From NCBI RefSeq assembly GCF_013426975.1, contig NZ_JACCPY010000001.1, positions 186,001 to 250,000 on the forward strand: a stretch of 64,000 bases of DNA. Direction: 5' to 3'. Positions 36,234 through 44,939 of this stretch are shown here, piece after piece; position 1 is the first letter of the stretch, and every line of letters begins with the position of its first letter. Below the pieces are notes generated by a model. That model saw only the letters and a program-made list of their open reading frames with translations, had not been told where the DNA came from and did no database searches. A program made the translations under genes and the position numbers. The DNA is from Sphaerotilus sulfidivorans. Lineage in GTDB: Bacteria; Pseudomonadota; Gammaproteobacteria; Burkholderiales; Burkholderiaceae_C.

Positions 36234-36412
36234 GTCGTCGGAGGCGGATCGCCGGCACTGGTACCAGTTCGTAGCATCGGCATTCCAGGCCCGAACTTGA
36301 CGCCCGCATGCCGGATCCGGATCAACCCGGAGCTGTCCCGGCAGCGACAAGACCGGCCGGCAGGCGATTTCTACACTGCGACGCCAGCACCCGATGCCTG
36401 AGGAGTCCGCCG

Positions 36413-37618
36413 ATGCAGCTGTCCTTCACCGACGAGGAAATCGCCTTTCGCGCCGAGGTGCGCGCCTGGGTCGCAGAGAGCCTGCCGGCCGACCTGGCCG
36501 CCAAGGTGCACGGCGCGCTGCGCCTGTCGCGCGAGGACCTGCAGCGCTGGGCGCGCATCCTGGGTGCGAAGGGCTGGCTGGGCTGGGGCTGGCCGAAGGA
36601 ATTCGGCGGGCCCGGCTGGAACGCGGTGCAGCGCCACCTGTTCGAGGAGGAATGCGCGCTGGCCGGCGCACCGCGGGTCGTGCCCTTCGGGCCGGTGATG
36701 GTCGCACCGGTCATCATGGCCTTCGGCACGCCCGAGCAGCAGCGCCGCTTCCTGCCCGGCATCGCCAGCGGCGAGGTCTGGTGGAGCCAGGGCTACTCGG
36801 AGCCCGGCTCGGGCTCGGACCTGGCCAGCCTGAAGACCCGCGCCGAGCGCGTCGGCGATCGCTACATCGTCAACGGCCAGAAGACCTGGACCACGCTGGC
36901 CCAGCACGGCGACTGGATCTTCTGCCTGGTGCGCACTTCGACGGAAGGCAAGCCGCAGACCGGCATCAGCTTCCTGCTGATCGACATGAAGTCGCCCGGC
37001 GTGACGGTGCGGCCGATCCTCACGCTCGACGGCGAGCACGAGGTCAACGAGGTCTGGTTCGACAATGTCGAGGTGCCGGCCGACCAGCTCGTCGGCCCGG
37101 AGAACCAGGGCTGGACCTGCGCCAAGTACCTGCTCGCGCACGAGCGCACCAACATCGCCGACGTCAACCGCGCCAAGCGCGAGCTCGAGCGCCTCAAGCG
37201 CATCGCGCGCGCCGAGGGCCTGTGGGAGGACACGCGATTCCGCGACCAGATCGCGCTGCTGGAGGTCGACATCGTCGCGCTGGAGATGATGGTGCTGCGG
37301 GTGCTGTCGGCCGAGCGCGGGGGGAAGAAGTCGCTGGACGTGGCCGGGCTGCTGAAGATACGCGGCAGCGAGATCCAGCAGCGCTACACCGAGCTGATGA
37401 TGCTCGCCGGCGGCCCCTACAGCCTGCCCTTCCTCTTCGAGGCAATGGAGGCCGGCTGGCAGGGCGACGCGGCGCTGGGCGGCGTCTGGCCGGGTGGCGC
37501 GGCGCACGCGCACTGCATCCCGCTGACCTCGACCTACCTGAACTACCGCAAGACCACCATCTACGGCGGCAGCAACGAGGTGCAGCGCAACATCGTCGCG
37601 CAGACGCTGCTGGGCTGA
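36413..37618 (+). CDS. acyl-CoA dehydrogenase, large-subunit type (PimC-like)
   Basis: 401 residues. FAD-dependent alpha,beta-dehydrogenation of an acyl-CoA. Standard three-domain layout with FAD-site motifs YSEPGSGSDLASLKTRA and KTWTTLAQH, and C-terminal TIYGGSNEVQRNIVAQTLLG. At the place where medium-chain enzymes have the catalytic Glu (YEGT) this protein has Gly (YGGS), as in other members of this subgroup, so the base must lie elsewhere or in the partner. AGGAG 7 bp upstream fixes the start. It is followed after 27 bp by a second, shorter dehydrogenase, the arrangement of heteromeric PimC/PimD- or FadE-type pairs. Confidence 0.92.
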   Translation: MQLSFTDEEIAFRAEVRAWVAESLPADLAAKVHGALRLSREDLQRWARILGAKGWLGWGWPKEFGGPGWNAVQRHLFEEECALAGAPRVVPFGPVMVAPVIMAFGTPEQQRRFLPGIASGEVWWSQGYSEPGSGSDLASLKTRAERVGDRYIVNGQKTWTTLAQHGDWIFCLVRTSTEGKPQTGISFLLIDMKSPGVTVRPILTLDGEHEVNEVWFDNVEVPADQLVGPENQGWTCAKYLLAHERTNIADVNRAKRELERLKRIARAEGLWEDTRFRDQIALLEVDIVALEMMVLRVLSAERGGKKSLDVAGLLKIRGSEIQQRYTELMMLAGGPYSLPFLFEAMEAGWQGDAALGGVWPGGAAHAHCIPLTSTYLNYRKTTIYGGSNEVQRNIVAQTLLG

Positions 37619-37645
37619 CGCCGACACGCACACGAGGAGACGGCG

Positions 37646-38776
37646 ATGGACTTCGATTTCAGCGACGAGCAGGAGCAGCTGCGCGAGGCGGTGCGGCGCT
37701 GGGCCGAGCGGGCGCACGGCTTCGAGCGCCACCGCGCGATCGTGCGCGACGAGGGCGGCGACAGCGCGGCGGTCTGGGCCGAGCTGGCCGGACTGGGCCT
37801 GACCGCGCTGGCGGTGCCGCAGTCGCACGGCGGGCTGGGCTTCGGCCCGGTCGAGGCGATGGTGGTGATGGAGGAACTCGGCCGCGGCCGGGTCGGCGCG
37901 CCGTATGCGGCGGCGGCGCTGGTGGCGCCGGTGTTGCTGTCGGGCGCGCCCGAGGCGCTGCAGGCGGCCTGGCTGCCGCGCATCGCCGCCGGCGACGCGC
38001 GGGTCGTGCTCGCGCACCAGGAAAGCGGCGCGCGCTACCGGCTCGACCGGGTCGAGACGAGGCTGGCGGCCGCGGACGGCGGCTGGCGCCTGAGCGGCCG
38101 CAAGAGCCTGGTGCCGGTCGGCGACCGCGCCGAGGCCTTCGTCGTCAGCGCCCGCGACGACGACGGCCGGCTGGCGCTGGCGCTGGTCGAGCGCGACGCG
38201 CCCGGCGTGACGGCGCGCGGCCACCTGCTGCACGACGGCACGCGCGCGGCCGAGCTGACCTGGCAGAACGCACCGGCGCAGCGCCTGAGCGCGGCCGGGA
38301 CCGACGCGCTGCCCGCGCTCGAGCATGCGGCCGACGTGGCGATCGCCGCGCTGTGCGCCGAGGCGGTCGGGCTGATGGACTTCCTGGTCGCGCTGACCGC
38401 CGGCTACCTGAAGACACGGCGCCAGTTCGGCGTGCCGATCGCCAGCTTCCAGGCGCTGCGCCACCGGCTGGCCGACTGCAAGATGGCGCTGGAGCTGGCG
38501 CGCTCGATGAGCTACCTGGCCACGCTGCGCCTGGCGGACGCGCCTGAGTTGCGCCGGCGCGCCGTCGCGCAGGCCAAGGTGCAGCTCGGCCAGTCAATGC
38601 GTTTCGTCGGCCAGCAGTGCGTGCAGATGCACGGCGGCATCGGCATGACCGACGAATATGTCGGCGCGCATGCCTTCAAGCGCCTGACCTGCATGGAGCT
38701 GCAGTGGGGCGACACGCTGCACCACCTCGGCGAAGTCGGCGCGCAGATGCAGGACACCGCCGGCGTGTTCGGCTGA
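37646..38776 (+). CDS. acyl-CoA dehydrogenase, small-subunit type (PimD-like)
   Basis: 376 residues, a divergent member of the family. N-terminal helical part DFSDEQEQLREAVRRWAER, a shortened and Gly/Ala-rich middle in which the usual FAD motifs are eroded, and a well-kept C-terminal bundle with YLKTRRQFGVPIASFQALRHRLAD and QMHGGIGMTDEYVGAHAFKRL. This matches the partner subunit of the adjacent enzyme (PimD or FadE-beta types), so the two probably form an alpha2beta2 complex. ACGAGGAG ends 7 bp before the start. The substrate (dicarboxylyl-, aromatic- or branched side-chain CoA) is not readable. Confidence 0.9.
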   Translation: MDFDFSDEQEQLREAVRRWAERAHGFERHRAIVRDEGGDSAAVWAELAGLGLTALAVPQSHGGLGFGPVEAMVVMEELGRGRVGAPYAAAALVAPVLLSGAPEALQAAWLPRIAAGDARVVLAHQESGARYRLDRVETRLAAADGGWRLSGRKSLVPVGDRAEAFVVSARDDDGRLALALVERDAPGVTARGHLLHDGTRAAELTWQNAPAQRLSAAGTDALPALEHAADVAIAALCAEAVGLMDFLVALTAGYLKTRRQFGVPIASFQALRHRLADCKMALELARSMSYLATLRLADAPELRRRAVAQAKVQLGQSMRFVGQQCVQMHGGIGMTDEYVGAHAFKRLTCMELQWGDTLHHLGEVGAQMQDTAGVFG

Positions 38777-38807
38777 GCCGGCCTGCGGGCTGGCATCATC
38801 GCGGCCC

Positions 38808-39377
38808 ATGACAAGCAGCAAGCCAAGCAGCAAGCCCCCCTCCCCGCGAAAGAAGCGCCCGCGCGCCCTGCTGATCGCGCTGGCCGTGGTGCTGGCGATT
38901 CCCGCGGCCCATGTCGGCCAGCGGGTCTGGAATCGCTATCTGCGCCCGGATGTGCCCGGCCCCTACGACCGCCGCGCCGACGCCCAGGCCGACATCGGCC
39001 GCGCGGTCGACCAGGCCCGGCGCGAGAACCGGCGGGTGCTGGTGATGTTCGGCGCCAACTGGTGTCCGGAATGCCGCCGTCTGGCCGACGACCTGGCCCA
39101 GCCGGCGCTGGGGGCGCCGGTGGCCGAGCGCTTCGTCACCGTCAAGGTCGACATCGGCCATTTCGACCGCAACGGCCGCATCATCCAGCAGCTCGGCAAT
39201 CCGGTCGACGACGGCATTCCGGCGCTGGTGGTGCTGGACGCGACCGGCCAGCGCCAGGGCATGCTGACCGGCAAGCAGGTGGTCGGCCTGCGCCAGTCCG
39301 GCGAGCCCGCGCCGCTGCTGGCCGCGCTCGACGGCCTGGGCGGCGCCGCCTCCACGCTGCCCGCCGCCAGGCCCTGA
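38808..39377 (+). CDS. membrane-anchored thioredoxin-like protein
   Basis: 189 residues. A short Lys/Arg-rich cytoplasmic start, one membrane helix (ALLIALAVVLAIPAAHV, ~20-36), then a periplasmic thioredoxin-like domain with redox motif C86-P-E-C89 in MFGANWCPECRRL and cis-Pro region DDGIPALVVLD. The CPEC active site is typical of thiol-disulfide enzymes of the DsbD-gamma/thioredoxin-7 sort rather than cytoplasmic TrxA (CGPC). It could reduce or oxidise periplasmic thiols or assist cytochrome assembly; there is no specific partner nearby. It lies 31 bp after the acyl-CoA dehydrogenases on the same strand and 29 bp before the pseudouridine synthase. Confidence 0.85.
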   Translation: MTSSKPSSKPPSPRKKRPRALLIALAVVLAIPAAHVGQRVWNRYLRPDVPGPYDRRADAQADIGRAVDQARRENRRVLVMFGANWCPECRRLADDLAQPALGAPVAERFVTVKVDIGHFDRNGRIIQQLGNPVDDGIPALVVLDATGQRQGMLTGKQVVGLRQSGEPAPLLAALDGLGGAASTLPAARP

Positions 39378-39406
39378 GCCCCGAACCCTCTTTTCCACTT
39401 TCCGCG

Positions 39407-40135
39407 ATGGCCAAGAAATCCTCCCGCCGCGCTGCGGCGCTCTCCGTCTCGCAGGCGCTTTTCTCGCAAGGCTTCGGCACCCGCCGCGACTGCGACGGCC
39501 TGGTGCTCAACGGCCGGGTCGCGATCGCCGGCCGGGTGATCGACGACCCGGACGAGCCGGTCGAGACCGACGGCCTGGTGCTGACCGTCGAGGGCCGCGA
39601 CTGGCCCTGGCACGAGAAGGCGCTGATCCTGCTGCACAAGCCCGCCGGCTACGAGTGCTCGCAGAAGCCCAAGCACTGGCCCAGCGTGATGACGCTGCTG
39701 CCGCCGCCCCTGCGCTGGCGCAGCGGCGGCGACCTGCAGCCGGTCGGCCGCCTCGACCAGGACACCACCGGCCTGCTGCTGCTGACCGACGACGGCGCGC
39801 TGATCCACCGCCTGACCCACCCGAAGAAGCATGTCGACAAGGTCTACGAGGTGAGCTGCGCACGCCCGGTCACCGAGGAGCAGCTGGCGAAGCTGCGCGC
39901 CGGCGTGGTGCTCAACGACGACCCGGCGCCGGTGCGCTCCGAGGAATGCGAGATCACCGGCGAGTTCACGCTGCGCATGATGCTGACCGAGGGCAAGTAC
40001 CACCAGGTCAAGCGCATGATCGCGGCGGTGGGCAACCATGTCGAGGCGCTGCACCGCAGCCGCTTCGGCCGCCTGACGATCCCCGACGGGCTCGCCCCGG
40101 GCCAGTGGTGCTGGGTCGATCCGGGCTCGATCTGA
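39407..40135 (+). CDS. rsuA: RsuA-family rRNA pseudouridine synthase
   Basis: 242 residues. N-terminal S4-like RNA-binding region (~10-62) then the RsuA/RluB/E/F catalytic domain with the signature VGRLDQDTTGLLLLTDDG; D117 in GRLD is the catalytic Asp. Other blocks: LHKPAGYECS, HPKKHVDKVYEV, GKYHQVKRMIAAVGNHVEALHR. Length and the S4 domain suit RsuA, which makes pseudouridine 516 in 16S rRNA, but RluE/RluF-like specificity cannot be excluded. The start at MAKKSSRR follows a weak ribosome site. It sits in a same-strand run leading to ribF. Confidence 0.88.
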   Translation: MAKKSSRRAAALSVSQALFSQGFGTRRDCDGLVLNGRVAIAGRVIDDPDEPVETDGLVLTVEGRDWPWHEKALILLHKPAGYECSQKPKHWPSVMTLLPPPLRWRSGGDLQPVGRLDQDTTGLLLLTDDGALIHRLTHPKKHVDKVYEVSCARPVTEEQLAKLRAGVVLNDDPAPVRSEECEITGEFTLRMMLTEGKYHQVKRMIAAVGNHVEALHRSRFGRLTIPDGLAPGQWCWVDPGSI

Positions 40136-40170
40136 GCCGCGATCCGGGCGGCACCGGATAATCGCGTCCC

Positions 40171-41193
40171 ATGCGAGTCTTCCGTGGCATCCATCATCCC
40201 GGGCTGGCGCCGGCCTGTGCGCTGACGATCGGCAATTTCGACGGCGTGCATCGCGGCCATCAGGCGATGCTGGCACTGCTGAACAACGAGGCGCGCCACC
40301 GCGGCCTGCCCAGCTGCGTGATGACCTTCGAGCCGCACCCGCGCGACTTCTTCGCCGCGCGGGCCGGTCAGCCGGACAAGGCGCCGGCGCGCATCGCCAC
40401 GCTGCGCGACAAGCTCGGCGAGCTCGAGCGCTGCGGCGTCGACCAGGTGGTGCTGATGCGCTTCGACGAGCACCTGGCCGCGCAGTCGCCTCAGGCCTTC
40501 ATCGACGAGGTGCTGCAGCGCGGCCTGGGCGCGCGCTATGTGCTGGTCGGCGACGACTTCCGCTTCGGCGCACGCCGCGCCGGCGACTACGCGATGCTCG
40601 ACCGCGCCGGCAGCGCGTCCGGCTTCGACGTCGCGCGCATGATGAGCTACGAGGTGCACGGGCTGCGGGTGTCGAGCTCCGCGGTGCGCGAAGCACTGGC
40701 GCGCGGCGACATGACCGCCACCGCCGCGCTGCTGGGCCGTCCCTACAGCATCAGCGGCCATGTGACGCACGGACGCAAGCTCGGCCGCGGGCTCGGGGCC
40801 TCGGCGGCCGGCGCGGACGACGGCTTTCGCACACTGAACCTGCGCTTCGCGCATCGCCGATCGGCCGCCGCCGGCATCTATGTCGTGCGGGTTCACGGCC
40901 TGACGGCGCAGCCGCTCGACGGCGTGGCCAGCCTGGGCGTGCGCCCGACGGTCGAGGACGCCGGACGCATCCTGCTCGAGACGCATGTGCTCGACTGGCC
41001 GGCCGGGCTGGGCCGCGAGGGGGGCTACGGTAAACTTGTCCGGGTGGAACTTCTGCACAAGCTGCGCGACGAGGCCCGCTACGACGGCCTCGACGCCCTG
41101 ACCGCCGCGATCCGCCAGGACGTGGTGAACGCGCGCCTGTGGTTCGACGGCCACGCCGCCGAACGCCGCCAGACCACGCGCGACCGAATTTGA
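40171..41193 (+). CDS. ribF: RibF, bifunctional riboflavin kinase/FAD synthetase
   Basis: 340 residues. Makes FMN and then FAD. N-terminal nucleotidyltransferase: IGNFDGVHRGH (HRGH at 27-30), MTFEPHPRDFF, FRFGARRAGD and the SSSAVREAL motif. C-terminal flavokinase (~190-325): SISGHVTHGRKLGRGLG, then ASLGVRPTV and the H/E block LLETHVLDW. Between LGRGLG and FRTLNLRF, where relatives run directly LG-F-x-T-x-N, there is a nine-residue insertion (ASAAGADDG, 210-218), next to the Thr/Asn that bind Mg-ATP and flavin. The frame is intact and the gene is essential, so the enzyme is expected to work. It precedes ileS as in many proteobacteria. Confidence 0.95.
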   Translation: MRVFRGIHHPGLAPACALTIGNFDGVHRGHQAMLALLNNEARHRGLPSCVMTFEPHPRDFFAARAGQPDKAPARIATLRDKLGELERCGVDQVVLMRFDEHLAAQSPQAFIDEVLQRGLGARYVLVGDDFRFGARRAGDYAMLDRAGSASGFDVARMMSYEVHGLRVSSSAVREALARGDMTATAALLGRPYSISGHVTHGRKLGRGLGASAAGADDGFRTLNLRFAHRRSAAAGIYVVRVHGLTAQPLDGVASLGVRPTVEDAGRILLETHVLDWPAGLGREGGYGKLVRVELLHKLRDEARYDGLDALTAAIRQDVVNARLWFDGHAAERRQTTRDRI

Positions 41194-41227
41194 ACGCGGC
41201 GCCCCCACGCCGCCATCGCCCCGCTTT

Positions 41228-41304
41228 GTCATTCCCGCGCACGCGGGAACCCACCCTTGCCACCGCCCTCCCCCGTCGTGGATTCCCGCCTGCGCGGGAA
41301 TGAC
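41228..41304. repeat. REP-like inverted pair between ribF and ileS
   Basis: Two copies of a GTCATTCCCGCG...CGCGGGAA-type palindromic unit face each other: 41228-41250, and in reverse 41280-41304 (ending CGCGGGAATGAC). Each unit can fold on its own, and the outer 12 bases pair with each other. The shape and the GTCATTCCCGC core match the REP/BIME-like repeats common in intergenic regions of proteobacteria and often spread by RAYT transposases. It occupies most of the 128-bp gap and could fold in a ribF-ileS transcript. Confidence 0.75.
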
Positions 41305-41321
41305 GGCTTGAACGAATCGCC

Positions 41322-44213
41322 ATGACTCAGACCCCCGCTACCGACTACCGCGCGACGCTCAACCTGGCCGACACGCCCTTCCCGATGCGCGGCGACCTGC
41401 CCAAGCGCGAGCCCGCCTGGGTCCAGGCCTGGAACGACGAGGGCCTGTACCTGCGCCTGCGCGAGGCGCGCCGGGGCGCGCCGCTGTTCGTGCTGCATGA
41501 CGGCCCGCCCTATGCCAACGGCAAGCTGCACATCGGCCACGCGCTGAACAAGGTGCTGAAGGACATGATCGTCAAGTCGCGCCAGCTCATGGGCCTGGAC
41601 GCGCAGTACATCCCCGGCTGGGACTGCCACGGCCTGCCGATCGAGAACGCGATCGAGAAGCTGCACGGCCGCAAGCTCTCGCGCGACGACATGCAGGCCA
41701 GGAGCCGCGCCTACGCCACCGAGCAGATCGGGCAGCAGCGCGAGGACTTCAAGCGCCTGGGCGTGCTCGGCGACTGGGAGCGCCCCTACCGGACGATGGA
41801 CTTCGCGAATGAAGCCGGCGAGATCCGCGCCTTCAAGCGCGTGATCGAGCGCGGCTTCGTCTACCGCGGCCTCAAGCCCGTCTACTGGTGCTTCGACTGC
41901 GGCAGCTCGCTGGCCGAGTTCGAGATCGAGTACGCCGACAAGAAGAGCGACACGCTGGACGTGGCCTTCGAGGCCGATGACGCCGGCGCGCTGGCCGCCG
42001 CCTTCGGCCTGGGCGGCCTGCCGGGCGACGGGGCCAAGAAGGCCTTCGCGGTCATCTGGACCACCACCGCCTGGACCATTCCCGCCAACCAGGCGCTCAA
42101 CGCGCACCCGGAGCTGAGCTACGCGCTGGTCGACACGCCGCGCGGCGTGCTGCTGCTGGCCGAGGAGCTGGTGGCCAGGTGCCTGGAGCGCTACAAGCTC
42201 GAAGGCACGGTCATCGCCACCGCCCGGGGCGAGGCGCTCAAGGGCCTGGTCTTCCGCCATCCGCTGCACGACACGGTCACGGCCGAAGAAGGCAGCAAGT
42301 ACAGCTACCGCCGCCTGTCGCCGCTGTATCTGGCCGACTATGTCACCGCCGGCGACGGCACCGGCATCGTGCACTCGGCGCCGGCCTATGGCGTGGACGA
42401 CTTCAATTCCTGCGTCGCGCACGGCCTCCAATACGACGACATCCTCAACCCGGTGCAGGGCAACGGCGTCTACGCCGACGAGCTGCCCTTCTTCGGCGGC
42501 CAGCACATCTGGAAGGCCTGCGAGCGCATCATCGAGGTGCTCGGCCAGAGCGACCGCCTGATGGCGACGCAGCCGATCGTCCACAGCTACCCGCACTGCT
42601 GGCGCCACAAGACGCCGGTGATCTACCGCGCAGCCGCCCAGTGGTTCGTGCGCATGGACGAGGGCGAGGGCGTGTTCACGAAGGACAAGGCCCCGAAGAC
42701 GCTGCGCCAGCTCGCGCTCGACGCGATCGACCAGACGCAGTTCTATCCCGAGAACGGCCGCGCCCGCCTGCGCGACATGATCGCCAACCGCCCGGACTGG
42801 TGCATCTCGCGCCAGCGCTCCTGGGGCGTGCCGGTGCCCTTCTTCCTGAACGTCAACACCGGCGAGCTGCATCCGCGCACGATGGAGATCCTCGACCAGG
42901 CGGCCGACATCGTCGAAAAGGGCGGCATCGAGGCCTGGAGCCGCGTCACGACCGAGGAAATCCTGGGTGCCGAGGACGCGCCGCACTACACCAAGAGCAC
43001 CGACATCCTGGAGGTGTGGTTCGACTCCGGCTCGACCTTCCAGCATGTGCTGCGCGGCAGCCACGCCAAGAACTACGCCCGCGCCCCCTTCCACGACCAG
43101 GGCCCCGAGGCCGATCTGTACCTGGAAGGCCATGACCAGCACCGCGGCTGGTTCCACTCCTCGCTGCTGCTGGGCTGCGCGCTGTACGACCGCGCGCCGT
43201 ACCGCGGCCTGCTGACCCACGGCTTCGCCACCGACGGCCAGGGCCGCAAGATGAGCAAGTCGCTCGGCAACACCGTCGAGCCGCAGACCATCACCACCAA
43301 GCTCGGCGCCGAGATCGTGCGGCTGTGGGTGGCCTCGACCGACTACTCGGGCGACCTGAACATCGACGACAGGATCCTGGCGCGCGTGGTCGATGCCTAC
43401 CGCCGCATCCGCAACACGGTGCGCTTCCTGCTGGCCAACACCAGCGACTTCGATCCCGCCACCGATCTGGTGGCGGACGCCGAGCTGCTGGAGATCGACC
43501 GCTACGCGCTGAGCCGCGCCGCCGAGCTGCAGGCCGAGATCCTGAAGCACTACGCGGTCTACGAGTTCCACCCGGTGGTCTCGAAGCTGCAGGTCTACTG
43601 CTCGGAGGACCTGGGCGCCTTCTATCTGGACGTGCTGAAGGACCGCCTGTACACGACCGCGCCGAAGTCGCTGGCGCGCCGCTCGGCGCAGACCGCGCTG
43701 TGGAAGATCACGAACGCGATGCTGCGCTGGATGGCGCCGTTCCTGAGCTTCACCGCCGAGGAGGCCTGGACGCAGTTCGCCGGCGCCGCCTCGCAGGGCT
43801 CGATCTTCTTCGAGACCTATGCCGATCTGGGCACGCCGGACGCGGCGCTGCTGGCGAAGTGGACGCAGGTGCGCGCGGTACGCGAAGCGGTCAACAAGGA
43901 GATCGAGGCGGTGCGCACGGCCGGCGCGGTCGGCGCCTCGCTGCAGGCGACCGTGGCGATCACCGCGCCGCAGGCCGACTTCGAGCTGCTGGCCTCGCTG
44001 GGCGACGATCTGAAGTTCGTGCTGATCACCTCGGCGGTCACGCTGGCGGCCGGCGACGCGCTGGCGGTCACCGTCACGCCGAGCACCGCGCCGAAGTGCG
44101 AGCGCTGCTGGCACTACCGCGACGACGTCGGCGCCAACCCGGCGCATCCGACGATCTGCGGCCGCTGCGACAGCAACCTGCACGGCGAGGGCGAGGCGCG
44201 CCACTGCGCCTGA
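41322..44213 (+). CDS. ileS: isoleucyl-tRNA synthetase
   Basis: 963 residues, class I synthetase with editing domain. [11 protein letters not shown] (HIGH at 70-73), CP1 editing insert with [40 protein letters not shown] at 643-647 ([10 protein letters not shown]), anticodon-binding helical bundle, and C-terminal zinc finger with C926/C929 and CGRC. This is the bacterial (mupirocin-sensitive type) IleS layout. It is normally followed by lspA; here an opposite-strand pair of genes and 2.4 kb separate them. A 128-bp gap with a REP-like element lies upstream. Confidence 0.98.
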   Translation: MTQTPATDYRATLNLADTPFPMRGDLPKREPAWVQAWNDEGLYLRLREARRGAPLFVLHDGPPYANGKLHIGHALNKVLKDMIVKSRQLMGLDAQYIPGWDCHGLPIENAIEKLHGRKLSRDDMQARSRAYATEQIGQQREDFKRLGVLGDWERPYRTMDFANEAGEIRAFKRVIERGFVYRGLKPVYWCFDCGSSLAEFEIEYADKKSDTLDVAFEADDAGALAAAFGLGGLPGDGAKKAFAVIWTTTAWTIPANQALNAHPELSYALVDTPRGVLLLAEELVARCLERYKLEGTVIATARGEALKGLVFRHPLHDTVTAEEGSKYSYRRLSPLYLADYVTAGDGTGIVHSAPAYGVDDFNSCVAHGLQYDDILNPVQGNGVYADELPFFGGQHIWKACERIIEVLGQSDRLMATQPIVHSYPHCWRHKTPVIYRAAAQWFVRMDEGEGVFTKDKAPKTLRQLALDAIDQTQFYPENGRARLRDMIANRPDWCISRQRSWGVPVPFFLNVNTGELHPRTMEILDQAADIVEKGGIEAWSRVTTEEILGAEDAPHYTKSTDILEVWFDSGSTFQHVLRGSHAKNYARAPFHDQGPEADLYLEGHDQHRGWFHSSLLLGCALYDRAPYRGLLTHGFATDGQGRKMSKSLGNTVEPQTITTKLGAEIVRLWVASTDYSGDLNIDDRILARVVDAYRRIRNTVRFLLANTSDFDPATDLVADAELLEIDRYALSRAAELQAEILKHYAVYEFHPVVSKLQVYCSEDLGAFYLDVLKDRLYTTAPKSLARRSAQTALWKITNAMLRWMAPFLSFTAEEAWTQFAGAASQGSIFFETYADLGTPDAALLAKWTQVRAVREAVNKEIEAVRTAGAVGASLQATVAITAPQADFELLASLGDDLKFVLITSAVTLAAGDALAVTVTPSTAPKCERCWHYRDDVGANPAHPTICGRCDSNLHGEGEARHCA

Positions 44214-44221
44214 GGCGGCGA

Positions 44222-44239
44222 GGCCCGGCACCCCGGGCC
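44222..44239. terminator. hairpin after ileS, between convergent genes
   Basis: GGCCCGG-CACC-CCGGGCC, a perfect 7-bp stem, lies 8 bp after the ileS stop and 16 bp before the convergent GNAT stop. It has no T-run on either strand. It probably slows or ends transcription from both sides. Confidence 0.45.
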
Positions 44240-44255
44240 CCGGCGTTTCACGGAC

Positions 44256-44939
44256 TCACCAGTTGCGCTCGTAGATCCCGAGCTTGCGACCGATGCGGCC
44301 GGCCAGCATGTGCAGCTTCACCGCGCGGTCCGACAGGGGCACCGGGCCGTTGGGCGGCGGCATGCCGTCCTGCAGCGCCTGGTGGCGCTCGCGGCTCATG
44401 TAGATCATCAGCGCGGTCTTGTGCGGCAGATGCACCACCGAGCCGAACTCGAAGCCGGTCTGCACCAGCCGCGCCAGCACCTTGCGGTTGCGGATGTCGG
44501 GCTCGCCGACCAGCCGGCTCACCGTCGGGTCGCGGAAGATCCAGCGGGCGATCGTGCGGAAGGCGTGAAAGGTCAGCGCCGGTACCGGATCCTGCCCCGG
44601 CGGCCCCATCAGCACATGGAAGCCGCGATCACCCGGCTTCACCGTGTAGAAGCGCTGCAGCAGGTCATGCCGCGGGTCGTAGGCCATGAAGATGAACAGC
44701 GGGCGGCCGCTGCGCTCGTCGAGCGCGATCGCCATCTCCTCGCGGCCCTCGGCCAGCAGGCCGCGGTACTTGTCGCGCACCTCCTCCAGCGTCTTGCCCT
44801 GCATGCCCCAGAAGCGCGCGTAGTCGCGGCTGAGCCAGTCATGCAGCGTCACCGCGTCGGTCTCCGGATCGAGCGCGCGCACCTGCACCGGACCGACGCC
44901 CGGCAACTCGATGCGCATCAGCTTGGGCTGGGCCGACAT
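44256..44939 (-). CDS. GNAT acyltransferase of siderophore-biosynthesis type
   Basis: 227 residues. It resembles the AlcB/IucB/RhbD-type GNAT domain that acylates hydroxylamines or amines in siderophore pathways: LHDWLSRDYARFWGMQGKTLEEV, a long middle with LLQRFYTVKPGDRGFHVLMGPP, the acetyl-CoA core LVGEPDIRNRKVLARLVQTGFEFGSVVHLPHKTALMIYMSRERHQ. No NIS or NRPS synthetase, hydroxylase or siderophore receptor is near, so a siderophore role is not supported by context; it may acylate another amine. It is the second gene after an unassigned 443-residue protein (stop and start share one base, TGATG). Confidence 0.82.
   Translation of the reverse strand: MSAQPKLMRIELPGVGPVQVRALDPETDAVTLHDWLSRDYARFWGMQGKTLEEVRDKYRGLLAEGREEMAIALDERSGRPLFIFMAYDPRHDLLQRFYTVKPGDRGFHVLMGPPGQDPVPALTFHAFRTIARWIFRDPTVSRLVGEPDIRNRKVLARLVQTGFEFGSVVHLPHKTALMIYMSRERHQALQDGMPPPNGPVPLSDRAVKLHMLAGRIGRKLGIYERNW

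Noticed and set aside
41229-44231. A 1000-codon open frame antisense to ileS
   Set aside because: Third-position GC bias keeps the frame open; ileS on the other strand is unmistakable.
44256-44939. Calling the GNAT gene a siderophore biosynthesis gene (alcB/iucB)
   Set aside because: Only the domain resembles that group; no other siderophore gene is in the window, so a symbol would over-claim.
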